Source: BOG-933 sp037132135 (lineage in GTDB: Bacteria; Pseudomonadota; Alphaproteobacteria; Azospirillales; Azospirillaceae). Taken from it: a DNA stretch of 64,000 nt. Positions 34,512 through 46,803 of this stretch are shown here, piece after piece. The position numbers and the translations under genes were made by a program. How positions within the stretch are numbered: position 1 is the stretch's first letter; every line of letters starts with the position of its first letter. A model generated the notes under the pieces. It saw only the letters and a program-made list of their open reading frames with translations. It had not been told where the DNA came from and made no database searches. The stretch lies in assembly GCA_037132135.1 (NCBI GenBank), contig JBAXPR010000002.1, positions 1 through 64,000 on the forward strand, written 5' to 3'.

Positions 34512-36857
34512 TCAGAACTGGCGCAGCAGCCGCTCGATGTAATCCAGCTCCTGACGGGGCCGGGCGGGCTCGCCGGCCCGTCGGCGCAACTCCTCGAGAA
34601 TCTCTCTCGCCCGCTGCATCTCGCGCTGTTCGGGCAGACGCACCGGGGCGCCCTCGGCGATGCCGGGACGCCGCCGGCCCAGCGGGTCGCGGCCGCCGGC
34701 ACCGGAGAGCCGGGGCGCCAGCGCCCGGCTGAGGTCCTGCTGACCCTGGCGCAGCTTTTCCACCGCCTCGCCCTCTGCGGCCAGCGCCGCCTCGCCGTCA
34801 CCCGCGGCCAGCGCCTGCTCGGCGGCGTGCATCGCCCGCTCCGCGGCGCCCAGCGCCTGGGGAATCTCGCCCGCCTCGCCCAGCCCGGTCAGCACCGTGC
34901 CAAGCTGGTGGCGCAGCGCGCTCTCCTCGGCGGCGGTGGCGGGGTCGGGTCGGGGGGAGGGCGGGGGCTCCTGCTGCCGGGCGGCCTCGAAGCTGCGGTC
35001 GAGCAGGGCGCGCTGGCCGACGGTGATGTCCTGGAGCTGCTTCGCCAGGGCGCGCATCCCCTCCTCGGCCGGCGAGGCGGCCTCACCCCCGGTGCGCAGG
35101 CTTTCCAGAACCTCCCCCAGCTCCGAGAGCAGACGGCGGGCCTCGTCGCGGGCGCCGGTTTCGCTGAGATCGCGCAGCGACTGGAGCATGGCGTCGAGAT
35201 CGGTGCGTTCGAGGTCCGAGGGCGGCGCCATTCCGGCCTGCTGGCGCTCGAGCGACTCGAGATAGCGGCCGAGTGCCGCCGCCAGCTCGTCGATGCGCTG
35301 GCGGATCTCGCCGTCGCTGGCCGCGCCGTCGAGCGCCTCGCGCAGCGCCCGCTCGGCGGTGTCGAGGTCGCGCCGGGTCAGGCCGAGGGTGCCGTCCTCC
35401 AGGCGCAGCGCGGTCTGCCACAACAGCTCGCGCAGCTCGGCCAGGGCTTCGGGGGTATGGTTGTGGCCCAGCCGCGCCACCGCGACCCGCAGGGCGAGAT
35501 AGACCACGGCGTCGCCGTCGAACGCCTCGGGCCGCACCGAGAGCGCGCCCAGCGCCCGGGCGCCGTCGGGCCGCGCCGCCTCGCCCCGCAGCGCCAGCTC
35601 CCGGCGCACCCCGATCAGCGCCCGGGCCACGGGATGGCCGAAGCTGCGCTCGGGCAGCACCAGGGTCCGCTCCTCCGAAACACCGCTGAGGCCGCCGACG
35701 CTGGTGGCCGTCAGCTGCAGCCGCACCGGCAGTCCGGCCCAGGGGCTGGCGGTGAGGTCATGACTGGCGGTGGTGTCGACCCGCGTGCGCTCGGTTCCGC
35801 TCACCGGCAGCGCCAGGGTCAGCGACCCGGCGGTCTCGGCCGGCGCCGCTTCCGGCCGCACGATCAGGCTGACCGAGGCGACGCCATAGGCGTCTTCGGC
35901 CCGGTAGGCGATGCGGAGGGCGCCGCGTCCGGTCTGGGCGGGCGCCGCCGTGAAGGTCACGGCCGGCGCCATCTCGGGCCGGACCAGCAGTGGCCAGCGT
36001 CCGAGGCTGCGCCCATCCTGCCGCACCTCGAGTCCGCCGCCGCTGCGCAGCGTCGCCCGCGCCTCGAAGTGCCGGTCGTCGTCGAGCGCGGTCAGGGCCT
36101 GACCGGTGCCGTTGATGATCAGCACCGGCAGGCCGCCGCCGCCGCTGACCCGGGCGACCACGGCGCTGCCGGCCGGCACCGTCACCGGTGCGGCGGCGGT
36201 GTCGGTCCGGCGCCAGAGCAGGGGCGGCAGGCCGGTATGGGCCGGCGGCGTCAGCCAGAGGTCGAGCACCGCCGGTGCGGTGCCGCCCCCGAAACGGACA
36301 TCGAAAGCCGCGGCCAGCCGCGTTCCGCCTTCGCCCCAGCTGAGCACCAGCGTCGCCAGCAGCGCCGCCCCGAGGGCGAGGCGCAGCCCGAAACGGTCGC
36401 GGGCGGCCAGAGCGGGCGTCTGAGGGTGCAACCGCACCGGGCCGGCGGCCCGGGCCGCCGTCTCGCAATGCAGGAGCCAGACTGCGGCGGCCAGGGCATC
36501 GTCGCCTGCCGGCCGGTCGTTGAGGGTCTGCAACGGCCGGTGCGGCAAGTGATTGTCCCGCTCCAGCCGCCGCAGCGCCTCGCCGGCGCCGGGCCAGCGA
36601 AAGCCGCGAAAGCCGCGGCGGAGAGTTGCGCCCGCCCCCAGTGCCGCCCCCGCCAGTACCCCGGCGTGCAGCCAGCCCGGCAGCAGCGGCAGCAGACCCG
36701 AGAGCGCCAGGGCGAGGCAGCCGCAACCGAGCGCCGCCACCGGCACCAGCGCCGCACCCAGCCGCTCGGCGGCCAGCATCAGGCGCCCGGCCAGGGCCAG
36801 CCGGCGGATGCGGGCCCGGGAGGCAAGCGGGGCATGCGGATTGGTCATAACGTCCAT
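34512..36857 (-). CDS. TIGR02302/DUF4175 membrane protein
   Basis: A 781-residue protein of the alphaproteobacterial TIGR02302 (DUF4175) family. Three hydrophobic helices lie in the N-terminal 190 residues (about 32-55, 58-75 and 155-172). A long extracytoplasmic beta-rich region follows (APAQTGRGALRIAYRAEDAYGVASVSLIVRPEAAP). A helical, Gln/Glu/Arg-rich region from about 440 onward includes the family's typical LESLERQQAGMAPPSDLERTDLDAMLQSLRDLSETG and a repeated ALAAGDGEAAL type segment. The C-terminus ends ELDYIERLLRQF. The role is unknown. It is convergent with the DUF3426 gene, 18 bases apart. The start at 36857 has GAGGG 5 bases upstream. Confidence 0.88.
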   Translation of the reverse strand: MDVMTNPHAPLASRARIRRLALAGRLMLAAERLGAALVPVAALGCGCLALALSGLLPLLPGWLHAGVLAGAALGAGATLRRGFRGFRWPGAGEALRRLERDNHLPHRPLQTLNDRPAGDDALAAAVWLLHCETAARAAGPVRLHPQTPALAARDRFGLRLALGAALLATLVLSWGEGGTRLAAAFDVRFGGGTAPAVLDLWLTPPAHTGLPPLLWRRTDTAAAPVTVPAGSAVVARVSGGGGLPVLIINGTGQALTALDDDRHFEARATLRSGGGLEVRQDGRSLGRWPLLVRPEMAPAVTFTAAPAQTGRGALRIAYRAEDAYGVASVSLIVRPEAAPAETAGSLTLALPVSGTERTRVDTTASHDLTASPWAGLPVRLQLTATSVGGLSGVSEERTLVLPERSFGHPVARALIGVRRELALRGEAARPDGARALGALSVRPEAFDGDAVVYLALRVAVARLGHNHTPEALAELRELLWQTALRLEDGTLGLTRRDLDTAERALREALDGAASDGEIRQRIDELAAALGRYLESLERQQAGMAPPSDLERTDLDAMLQSLRDLSETGARDEARRLLSELGEVLESLRTGGEAASPAEEGMRALAKQLQDITVGQRALLDRSFEAARQQEPPPSPRPDPATAAEESALRHQLGTVLTGLGEAGEIPQALGAAERAMHAAEQALAAGDGEAALAAEGEAVEKLRQGQQDLSRALAPRLSGAGGRDPLGRRRPGIAEGAPVRLPEQREMQRAREILEELRRRAGEPARPRQELDYIERLLRQF

Positions 36858-36989
36858 TACCCTCGTGAACCGTAATCGTCTGGTGTAAGACTACCCCATG
36901 ACCAGCTATCATCCATCGGCGTCCGAGGGTCCTTATCGGATACCTCCGGGTGAGCGGTCTGACGGCTGATACCAGATACGGGGGCTTGC

Positions 36990-38669
36990 GTGAACCTTAC
37001 ATTGAAAACAAAGATGCTGGGCTCAGTGCTCCTGCTGGCTTTTCTTGCGGTTGCCTTGGCGTTCATTGGTACCTCCAAGCTCTCGGACGTCGAGAGCGAG
37101 ACCGCAACCATCGCCGGGACGGCGAAGAAGCAGACGCTGACCAGCGATGCCCAGCTTCAGCTGGTGTCGTGGTTCCGCTACGTCGAGTTTCTGAATGCCA
37201 ACGCTCTGAATGGCGCCGAGGTGAAGCGGGTCCGCGATCGCGCCTCGGCATGCTACACCAAACTGGGCGCCGACCTCGACAGCCTGATGCCGCTGCTGAT
37301 CCTCGAGGACTCCCGCCGAGACATCACCCAGGTCCGCGGCCTGATGACCGAGTACCGCAAGATCGAGGAGCAGGCGGACGCGCTCTACGACAAGAGTGAT
37401 CATGCCGGTGTGGAGAAAATGCTGATCCAGGCGTCGGGCATCAGCACCCGGGCCGAGGCCCTGCTTGCCGACATCCTCGCCAACAACACCAAACTGCAGG
37501 ATGAAGCCTTTTCCGACGGTGCCGAGCATGTTCATTCCGGCCGCCAGACCCTGATCGCGCTTTCGGTCGGAGGGATTCTGGTCTCCGTCGCTCTCGCCCT
37601 CTGGGTAATCCTCAGCGGCGTGGCGCGGCCGCTGGCCGAGATCACCCTGGCGATGAAGCGAGTCGCCGAAGGCGACCTTCAGGTGGTGGTGCCGGGCACC
37701 GGCCAGTCCGACGAGATCGGCGAACTGGCCGGTGCCCTCGAAACCTTCAAGCACCACGGCCAGGAGAAGCTGCGTCTCGAAGCCGAGCAGGTGCGCCAGG
37801 AGCGCGCCGCCGAGGCGGAGAAACGAACGACCATGAACCGGCTGGCCGACGAGTTTGAAGCCGGGGTCAGCGGTGTCGTTGATGCTGTTTCGGCGGCGGC
37901 GACCGAACTGCAATCGGCGGCCCAGAGCCTGTCGGCCACCGCCGATCAGGCCAACAGCCAGGCCGGCGCGGTGGCCAGCGCCGCCGAACTGGCCTCGGAG
38001 AACGTCCAGACCGTGGCTGCCGCCACCGAGGAGCTGGCCAGCTCGGTCAACGAGATCAGCCGGCAGGTCGGCGAGTCCTCGCGCATCGCCGGCACCGCGG
38101 TCGAGGAGGCCAACCGGACCAACAACACCGTCGCCAGCCTCTCGGAAGCGGCGCAGAAGATCGGCGAGGTGGTCGGGCTGATCAACGACATTGCCAGCCA
38201 GACCAATCTGCTGGCCCTCAACGCCACCATCGAGGCGGCGCGGGCCGGCGAGGCCGGCAAGGGCTTCGCCGTGGTTGCTTCCGAGGTCAAGAATCTGGCC
38301 AACCAGACCGCCAAGGCCACCGAGGACATTCAGGCCCAGGTCGGTCAGATGCAGACCGTCACCGGCTCTGCGGTTGACGCGATCAAAGGCATCACCGGCA
38401 CCATCCGGCGCATGAGCGAGATCACCACCACCATCGCCTCGGCGGTCGAGCAGCAGGGCGCCGCCACCCGGGAAATCGCCCAGTCGGTCAGCGAGGCCTC
38501 GCGCGGCACCCAGGAGGTGTCCAACAACATCGGCGGCGTCACCCAGGCAGCGGGTGAAACCGGGCACATGGCCGGCAATGTCCTCGGCGCCGCGAGCGAG
38601 TTGTCCCAGCAGGCCGACCGCCTTCGCCGGGAGGTCGACGGCTTCGTCCGCCGCGTCCGCGTCAGCTGA
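36990..38669 (+). CDS. Methyl-accepting chemotaxis protein
   Basis: A 559-residue inner membrane chemoreceptor. Helix 1 (about 8-28, MLGSVLLLAFLAVALAFIGTS) and helix 2 (about 188-208, LIALSVGGILVSVALALWVIL) flank a helical periplasmic ligand domain of the four-helix-bundle type. HAMP (about 209-262) reads VARPLAEITLAMKRVAEGDLQVVVPG. The signalling domain includes the hairpin tip EVVGLINDIASQTNLLALNATIEAARAGEAGKGFAVVASEVKNLA. Adaptation segments flank it. The protein ends without a CheR-binding pentapeptide. The start is GTG at 36990; a stronger signal is not seen. It is not near che genes. The ligand is unknown. Confidence 0.94.
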   Translation: MNLTLKTKMLGSVLLLAFLAVALAFIGTSKLSDVESETATIAGTAKKQTLTSDAQLQLVSWFRYVEFLNANALNGAEVKRVRDRASACYTKLGADLDSLMPLLILEDSRRDITQVRGLMTEYRKIEEQADALYDKSDHAGVEKMLIQASGISTRAEALLADILANNTKLQDEAFSDGAEHVHSGRQTLIALSVGGILVSVALALWVILSGVARPLAEITLAMKRVAEGDLQVVVPGTGQSDEIGELAGALETFKHHGQEKLRLEAEQVRQERAAEAEKRTTMNRLADEFEAGVSGVVDAVSAAATELQSAAQSLSATADQANSQAGAVASAAELASENVQTVAAATEELASSVNEISRQVGESSRIAGTAVEEANRTNNTVASLSEAAQKIGEVVGLINDIASQTNLLALNATIEAARAGEAGKGFAVVASEVKNLANQTAKATEDIQAQVGQMQTVTGSAVDAIKGITGTIRRMSEITTTIASAVEQQGAATREIAQSVSEASRGTQEVSNNIGGVTQAAGETGHMAGNVLGAASELSQQADRLRREVDGFVRRVRVS

Positions 38670-38680
38670 CGGCGGCGGCG

Positions 38681-39457
38681 GTGTCCTGGGACCCGGCCCG
38701 CTACGACCTCTTCCAACGCCAGCGCCGCCGTCCGGCGCTGGATCTGCTGGCGGCGGCGCTGGACTGGGTCGGAGTCGCCCGGCCGGCCCGGGTCGCGGAT
38801 CTCGGCTGCGGCGGCGGCTTTCTCGCCAGCCGGCTGGCTGAGCACTGGCCCGAAGCCGAGGTCACCGGCGTCGACGGCTCGGCTGCGATGCTGGAGCAGG
38901 CCCGGCAAAGCACGACTCGGGTGCGCTGGCAGCAGGCGGAGCTGGCCTCGTGGCGGCCGGAGGCGCCGCTCGACCTCATCATCTCGAACGCCGCACTGCA
39001 CTGGCTGGGCGACCATCAGACGCTGTTTTTGCGTCTGCTGGCCGGGCTCGGCCGCGGCGGCGTGCTGGCGGTGCAGATGCCGCGTAATTTCGTCGCGCCC
39101 TCTCATGCCCTGCTTGCCGAGACCATCGCCGCCGGCCCCTGGGCGGCCCGCTTTGCCGATCGGCCGGGGCCGGCGCCGGTCCCTGAGCCGGAGCGCTATG
39201 TCGACTGGCTGGCCCCCCGGGCCGCCGATCTCGAGCTTTGGGAAACCATCTATCTGCACCGCCTCACCGGCGAGGATCCGGTGCTGAACTGGACCCGGGG
39301 CACAGCGCTGCTGCCGGTGCTGGAGCGGCTGAGCGAAAGCGAGCAGACGGCATTCCTGGCCGCGTATGGCGCCCGCCTCCGCACCGCCTATCCCCGGCGC
39401 TCGGACGGCACCACCCTGTTTCCGTTCCGCCGCCTGTTCCTGCTGGCGCGGGCCTGA
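38681..39457 (+). CDS. tam: Trans-aconitate 2-methyltransferase
   Basis: A 258-residue SAM-dependent methyltransferase that methylates trans-aconitate, a by-product that inhibits aconitase. The MSWDPARYDLF start and RPALDLLAA are typical of Tam. Motif I is VADLGCGGGFLASRLAEHWP, motif II VTGVDGSAAMLEQAR, and post-motif ISNAALHWLGDHQTL. The C-terminal domain with PVPEPERYVDWLAP and LYLHRLTGEDPVLNWTRGTALLPVLE-like residues matches the family, as does the length. The start is GTG at 38681, 11 bases after the chemoreceptor stop. Confidence 0.88.
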   Translation: MSWDPARYDLFQRQRRRPALDLLAAALDWVGVARPARVADLGCGGGFLASRLAEHWPEAEVTGVDGSAAMLEQARQSTTRVRWQQAELASWRPEAPLDLIISNAALHWLGDHQTLFLRLLAGLGRGGVLAVQMPRNFVAPSHALLAETIAAGPWAARFADRPGPAPVPEPERYVDWLAPRAADLELWETIYLHRLTGEDPVLNWTRGTALLPVLERLSESEQTAFLAAYGARLRTAYPRRSDGTTLFPFRRLFLLARA

Positions 39458-39601
39458 GCCGGGCGCGCGGTGGCCCGCGCGGCACGCGGGCGGCGCCCCC
39501 ATGAATTCCTGTTGTCGGGCACGCGCCGGACGGCTACCGTGCAGGCGCTGCGAACTGAACCCCGGCCGGCCGGGGCGGGCCTTCGAGCGGGAGACGGTGC
39601 G

Positions 39602-40186
39602 ATGCATGGAAACTATTTTTCGTTTTTCGAAGAGTTGAACGCCACGGCCACGGCCAAGAATCAGGCGCTGGCGGCCCGGTCGATGTTCGTGACCGGGGTG
39701 ATGGAGCAGGGCTACCGGCTGTGGCTGACGCTGCTGACCACCGAGGTCACCGAGGCGATGAGAGCGGCCCAGGACCTGACGATCTGCAAGTCGCCCGAGG
39801 AGGTGGTCGAGGTTCAGCGCGCCTGGTTCCAGTCGTCGAGCGCGCGGGCAATCACCAGCCTGCAGGGCACGATCGAAATCGCCAATTTCCTGGTCAAGAA
39901 CCTCCAGGACACCATGGCCGGCTACGCCCCCAAAGACCTGCCGGCCGCGCCCTATGCCGCCCTGGCCGCGCCGCCGCCCAAGGCCCCGGCCCTGACTCCG
40001 GCGATCCCGGCGCCGCCGCCGCGGGTGGCCATCGCGCCGCCGCCGCCGCCCGCGCCGCCGCCGGTGATCGCGGCCCCGGCGCCGGCCCCGGCTCCCGAGC
40101 CGGCGATGGCGGCTCCGGCCGAGGCCGCTGCGGCCGCACCGGCCAAGGCGAAGGCGCCGCCGCGGGCGAAGAAGAAGACGGTCTGA
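39602..40186 (+). CDS. Phasin-family protein with Ala/Pro-rich tail
   Basis: A 194-residue protein. Residues 1-110 match the phasin domain that coats polyhydroxyalkanoate granules: FFEELNATATAKNQALAARSMFVTGVMEQGYRLWLTLLTTEVTEAMRAAQDLT and the C-terminal VEVQRAWFQSSSARAITSLQGTIEIANFLVKN. From about 118 on it is low-complexity Ala/Pro with a final basic KAKAPPRAKKK stretch, similar to tails that bind DNA or regulate granule placement in PhaM/PhaF-type phasins; that parallel is inference. The ATG at 39602 has GGGAG upstream. A terminator hairpin follows at 40208-40251. The PHA genes are 6-9 kb away. Confidence 0.8.
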   Translation: MHGNYFSFFEELNATATAKNQALAARSMFVTGVMEQGYRLWLTLLTTEVTEAMRAAQDLTICKSPEEVVEVQRAWFQSSSARAITSLQGTIEIANFLVKNLQDTMAGYAPKDLPAAPYAALAAPPPKAPALTPAIPAPPPRVAIAPPPPPAPPPVIAAPAPAPAPEPAMAAPAEAAAAAPAKAKAPPRAKKKTV

Positions 40187-40207
40187 GGACCGCCGGCCCA
40201 GGGTGAG

Positions 40208-40251
40208 ACGATGAGGATCTGGGGGAGCTGGTCTCCCCCATCGTGCTTTTT
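40208..40251 (+). terminator. Intrinsic terminator after the phasin gene
   Basis: GGGGGAG (40221-40227) pairs with CTCCCCC (40233-40239) around loop CTGGT. Outer arms ACGATG (40208-40213) and CATCGT (40239-40244) can extend it. A T5 run follows at 40247-40251, 14 bases before dnaE. Confidence 0.75.
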
Positions 40252-40265
40252 GAAAGCCCGAGGCC

Positions 40266-43730
<3,465 letters not shown>

Positions 43731-43825
43731 CGGCCAGAAACCGGCCGCCACTTGCCATTTGCGCTTCCGCCGCCGCCGGTGCATAACCCGGGCCACCGGT
43801 TCCCCCGAAGGCGAAGACCAAATCC

Positions 43826-44926
43826 ATGGGTTTCAATTGTGGCATCGTCGGCCTGCCCAATGTCGGCAAGTCGACCCTGTTCAACGCGCTGACCGCCACC
43901 CAGGCGGCGGAAGCGGCGAATTTTCCTTTCTGCACCAAGGAGCCGAACGTCGGCCGGGTCGGCGTGCCCGACCCGCGGCTCGACACGGTCTGCGCCATCG
44001 CCCGGTCGGCCCGGATCATCCCGACTCAGCTGGAGTTCGTCGATATTGCCGGTCTGATCCGCGGCGCTTCCAAGGGCGAGGGGCTGGGCAACCAGTTCCT
44101 GGCCAACATCCGCGAGGTTGACGCGATTCTTCATGTCCTGCGCTGCTTCGAGGATGACGATATCACCCACGTCGAGGGTGACATCGACCCCTTGCGCGAT
44201 GCCGAGGTGGTCGAGACCGAACTGATGCTGGCCGATCTCGACTCGCTTGACCGCCGGCTCTATGCCGCGCAAAAGAAGGCCAAGGGCGGCGACAAGGACG
44301 CCAAGGCCCTGGCGGCGCTGATGGAACCGGCGCTGGCCGCGCTCCAGGCCGGCCGGCCGGCGCGCACCGTCGCGGTCGCGCAGGAGGATCGCGCGCTGTG
44401 GCGGTCGCTGCAGCTGCTGACCGCCAAGCCGGTGCTCTATGTCTGCAACGTCGAGGAAGCGTCGGCCGCCGAGGGCAACGCCCTCTCGGCCCGGGTCGCG
44501 GCGATGGCGGCGGCCCAGGGCGCGGCCTCGGTGGTGATTTCGGCCGCGATCGAGTCGGAGGTCGCCCAACTGAGCGATCCCGAGGAAAAGCGCGAGTTTC
44601 TGGCCGCCCTCGGCATGGCGGAAACCGGCCTCAACCGGGTGATTCGCGCCGGCTATGGTCTCCTCGACCTGATCACCTTCTTCACCGTCGGTCCCAAGGA
44701 GGCCCGGGCCTGGACCGTGCGCCGCAACGCCCGCGCCCCCGAAGCCGCCGGCGCCATTCACACCGATTTCGAACGCGGCTTCATCCGGGCCGAAACCATC
44801 CCCTATGAAGCCTTCGTCGAACTCGGCGGCGAACAGGCTTGCAAGGATGCCGGAAAAATGCGCCAGGAAGGCAAAGAGTACGTCGTCCAGGACGGAGATA
44901 TTTTCCACTTCAGATTTAATGTCTGA
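43826..44926 (+). CDS. ychF: Redox-regulated ATPase YchF
   Basis: A 366-residue Obg-family nucleotidase associated with ribosomes and stress control. G1 is GLPNVGKST (9-17), G3 VDIAGLIRGASKGEGLGN, and the G4 site reads NVEEA in place of NKxD, the change that makes the family prefer ATP. A coiled-coil insert (about 130-170) and a C-terminal TGS domain (LITFFTVGPKEARAWTVRRNARAPEAAGAIHTDFERGFI) are present. It is transcribed after dnaE, 96 bases apart. Confidence 0.97.
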   Translation: MGFNCGIVGLPNVGKSTLFNALTATQAAEAANFPFCTKEPNVGRVGVPDPRLDTVCAIARSARIIPTQLEFVDIAGLIRGASKGEGLGNQFLANIREVDAILHVLRCFEDDDITHVEGDIDPLRDAEVVETELMLADLDSLDRRLYAAQKKAKGGDKDAKALAALMEPALAALQAGRPARTVAVAQEDRALWRSLQLLTAKPVLYVCNVEEASAAEGNALSARVAAMAAAQGAASVVISAAIESEVAQLSDPEEKREFLAALGMAETGLNRVIRAGYGLLDLITFFTVGPKEARAWTVRRNARAPEAAGAIHTDFERGFIRAETIPYEAFVELGGEQACKDAGKMRQEGKEYVVQDGDIFHFRFNV

Positions 44927-44959
44927 TCGCGGGGGGGCGCGGCGTCACCCCGGCCCCGG

Positions 44960-45394
44960 CTATCCCCGTCTCTGCTCGGCTGAGAGCATGATCACGCGCA
45001 GCGTTTCGTCCCATTCAATGTAGCTGCCGACATCCTCGAGGAAGACCCAGCACGCTTCGACGGCGTCGTCGGCGGCGACCGGGTCGGCGTTGCCGTCATA
45101 GGTCGCGGCAACCTCGATCAGGGTGTAATGGTAATGAACGCGGTCGTCCTCGTCGCGGCTGATGCCGTCGCAGGCGGTGACGATCGCGGTCGGGGTGACA
45201 CTGAGGCCGGTCTCTTCCTGGACCTCCCGGATCGCAGCTTCGAACAGGGTCTCGCCCACCGCCTGGGCGCCGCCGGGCAGGCCCCATTGGCCGCGGCGGG
45301 GCGGCGCGCCGCGCCGAATCAGCAGGACGTGGTCGTCACGCCAGACGACGACGCCGACCCCGACCCACGGCCGGCTGGGATATTCTCTTTGCAT
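44960..45394 (-). CDS. Nudix hydrolase
   Basis: A 144-residue hydrolase of nucleotide diphosphates or related compounds. The Nudix box GGAQAVGETLFEAAIREVQEETGL keeps all metal ligands (G-x5-E-x7-R-E-U-x-E-E-x-G-U). The start RPWVGVGVVVWRDDHVLLIRRG is the usual first strand. The substrate is not readable; ADP-ribose and 8-oxo-dGTP are typical of the family. It is the next minus-strand gene after phaA but separated from it by a strong terminator. Confidence 0.88.
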   Translation of the reverse strand: MQREYPSRPWVGVGVVVWRDDHVLLIRRGAPPRRGQWGLPGGAQAVGETLFEAAIREVQEETGLSVTPTAIVTACDGISRDEDDRVHYHYTLIEVAATYDGNADPVAADDAVEACWVFLEDVGSYIEWDETLRVIMLSAEQRRG

Positions 45395-45414
45395 CTCGTC
45401 CCCGGTGCTGAAAA

Positions 45415-45455
45415 AACAAAAAGGCGGGCCGCCGCTGCCGGGCGACCCGCCTTCT
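45415..45455 (-). terminator. Intrinsic terminator of phaA
   Basis: On the minus strand, GGCGGGTCGCC (45451-45441) pairs with GGCGGCCCGCC (45433-45423) through 11 bases with one G-T wobble around a 7-base loop. It is followed by TTTTTGTTTTTT (down to about 45412), 25 bases after the phaA stop. Confidence 0.85.
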
Positions 45456-45475
45456 TCGTCACGACGGAGCGGCGA

Positions 45476-46654
45476 CTAGCGCTCGACGGTCAGCGCGATG
45501 CCCATGCCGCCGCCGATGCACAGAGTGGCGAGGCCCTTTTTGGCATCGCGCTTCTGCATTTCGTGCAGCAGGGTGACGAGCACGCGGGCGCCCGAAGCGC
45601 CGACCGGATGGCCGAGGGCGATGGCGCCGCCATTGACGTTGACCTTAGCGATATCCCAGCCCATCTCCTTGTTCACCGCAACCGCCTGGGCGGCAAACGC
45701 CTCGTTGGCCTCGATCAGGTCCAGCTCCTCGTGCTTCCAGCCCGACTTGGCCAGAACTTTCTTGCTGGCCGGGATCGGGCCGGTGCCCATGATCAGGGGA
45801 TCGACGCCGGCGGTCGCCCAGTTGACCACCCGGGCCAGCGGGGTCAGGCCGCGCTTGGCGGCATTGGCCGCGCTCATCAGGACGACACCGGCGGCGCCGT
45901 CATTGATGCCCGAAGCGTTGCCGGCGGTGACGGTACCGGCCTTGTCGAAGGCCGGGCGCAGCTTGCCCAGGGTCTCGATGGTCGTGCCGTGCTTGGGGAA
46001 TTCGTCGGTGTCGACCACGACGTCGCCCTTGCGGCCCTTGATGGTGACGGGGACGATCTCGTCCTTGAACCGGCCGCCCTTCTGCGCCGCTTCGGCGTTG
46101 TTCTGGGAGCGCAGGGCCAGCTGGTCCTGCTCATCGCGGGTCAGACCCCACTTCTTGGCCACGTTCTCGGCGGTGTTGCCCATGTGGTAGCCGAGGGCGC
46201 TGAAGCCTTCCCACAGCGCGTCGCGCAGCATGTGGTCGTGCATTTCGGCGTTGCCCATCTTGACGCCGTTGCGCAGATGGATCAGGTGCGGCGCCAGGCT
46301 CATGCTCTCCTGGCCGCCGGCGATGATGATGTCGGCGTCGCCGTTGCGGATCGCCTGGAGACCGAGGGCCACCGAGCGCAGGCCCGAGCCACAGAGCTGA
46401 TTGATGCCGAAGGCGGTCGATTCGATCGGCAGGCCGGCGTTGATCGCGGCGAGACGGGCCGGATTCTGCCCGCAGCCGGCGGTGAGGATCTGGCCGAGAA
46501 TGACCTCGTCGATCTCTTTGGGGTCCAGCTTGGCGCGCTTCAGCAGCTCGCGGATGACGACCTCACCCAGGGTATAGGACGGAACCGCGCTCAGGACTCC
46601 GTTGAAGCTGCCAACGGCAGTACGCGTGGCGGCGACGATGACGACATCGGTCAT
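45476..46654 (-). CDS. phaA: Acetyl-CoA acetyltransferase (PHA biosynthetic thiolase)
   Basis: A 392-residue biosynthetic thiolase that condenses two acetyl-CoA into acetoacetyl-CoA, the first step of polyhydroxybutyrate synthesis. The acyl-enzyme cysteine is C88 in NQLCGSGLRSV, with H349 in GHPVGASG and the acid/base cysteine C379 in LCIGGGMG. The NEAFA motif is present (IEANEAFAAQAVA). The length is typical. It lies downstream of phaC on the same strand but has its own 150-base leader. phaB (acetoacetyl-CoA reductase) is not in the window. Confidence 0.93.
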   Translation of the reverse strand: MTDVVIVAATRTAVGSFNGVLSAVPSYTLGEVVIRELLKRAKLDPKEIDEVILGQILTAGCGQNPARLAAINAGLPIESTAFGINQLCGSGLRSVALGLQAIRNGDADIIIAGGQESMSLAPHLIHLRNGVKMGNAEMHDHMLRDALWEGFSALGYHMGNTAENVAKKWGLTRDEQDQLALRSQNNAEAAQKGGRFKDEIVPVTIKGRKGDVVVDTDEFPKHGTTIETLGKLRPAFDKAGTVTAGNASGINDGAAGVVLMSAANAAKRGLTPLARVVNWATAGVDPLIMGTGPIPASKKVLAKSGWKHEELDLIEANEAFAAQAVAVNKEMGWDIAKVNVNGGAIALGHPVGASGARVLVTLLHEMQKRDAKKGLATLCIGGGMGIALTVER

Positions 46655-46803
46655 TGGGAACGCTCCTCACAGACTTGGTATTATTGGCCCGGTAGCCAGG
46701 AAATCGAGTGGCCCACATTACGAGTGAGACCGTATCGGCGCAAGTCCCTGTGTGCCCTTTATGCGTCATAAGCGCGCATTCTGCGCCGGCGGGGGCGGTC
46801 GAA

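Noticed and set aside
34827..36875. A 682-residue plus-strand frame opposite the DUF4175 gene
   Set aside because: Gln/Arg/Gly-rich shadow with no start signal; the minus-strand protein matches TIGR02302.
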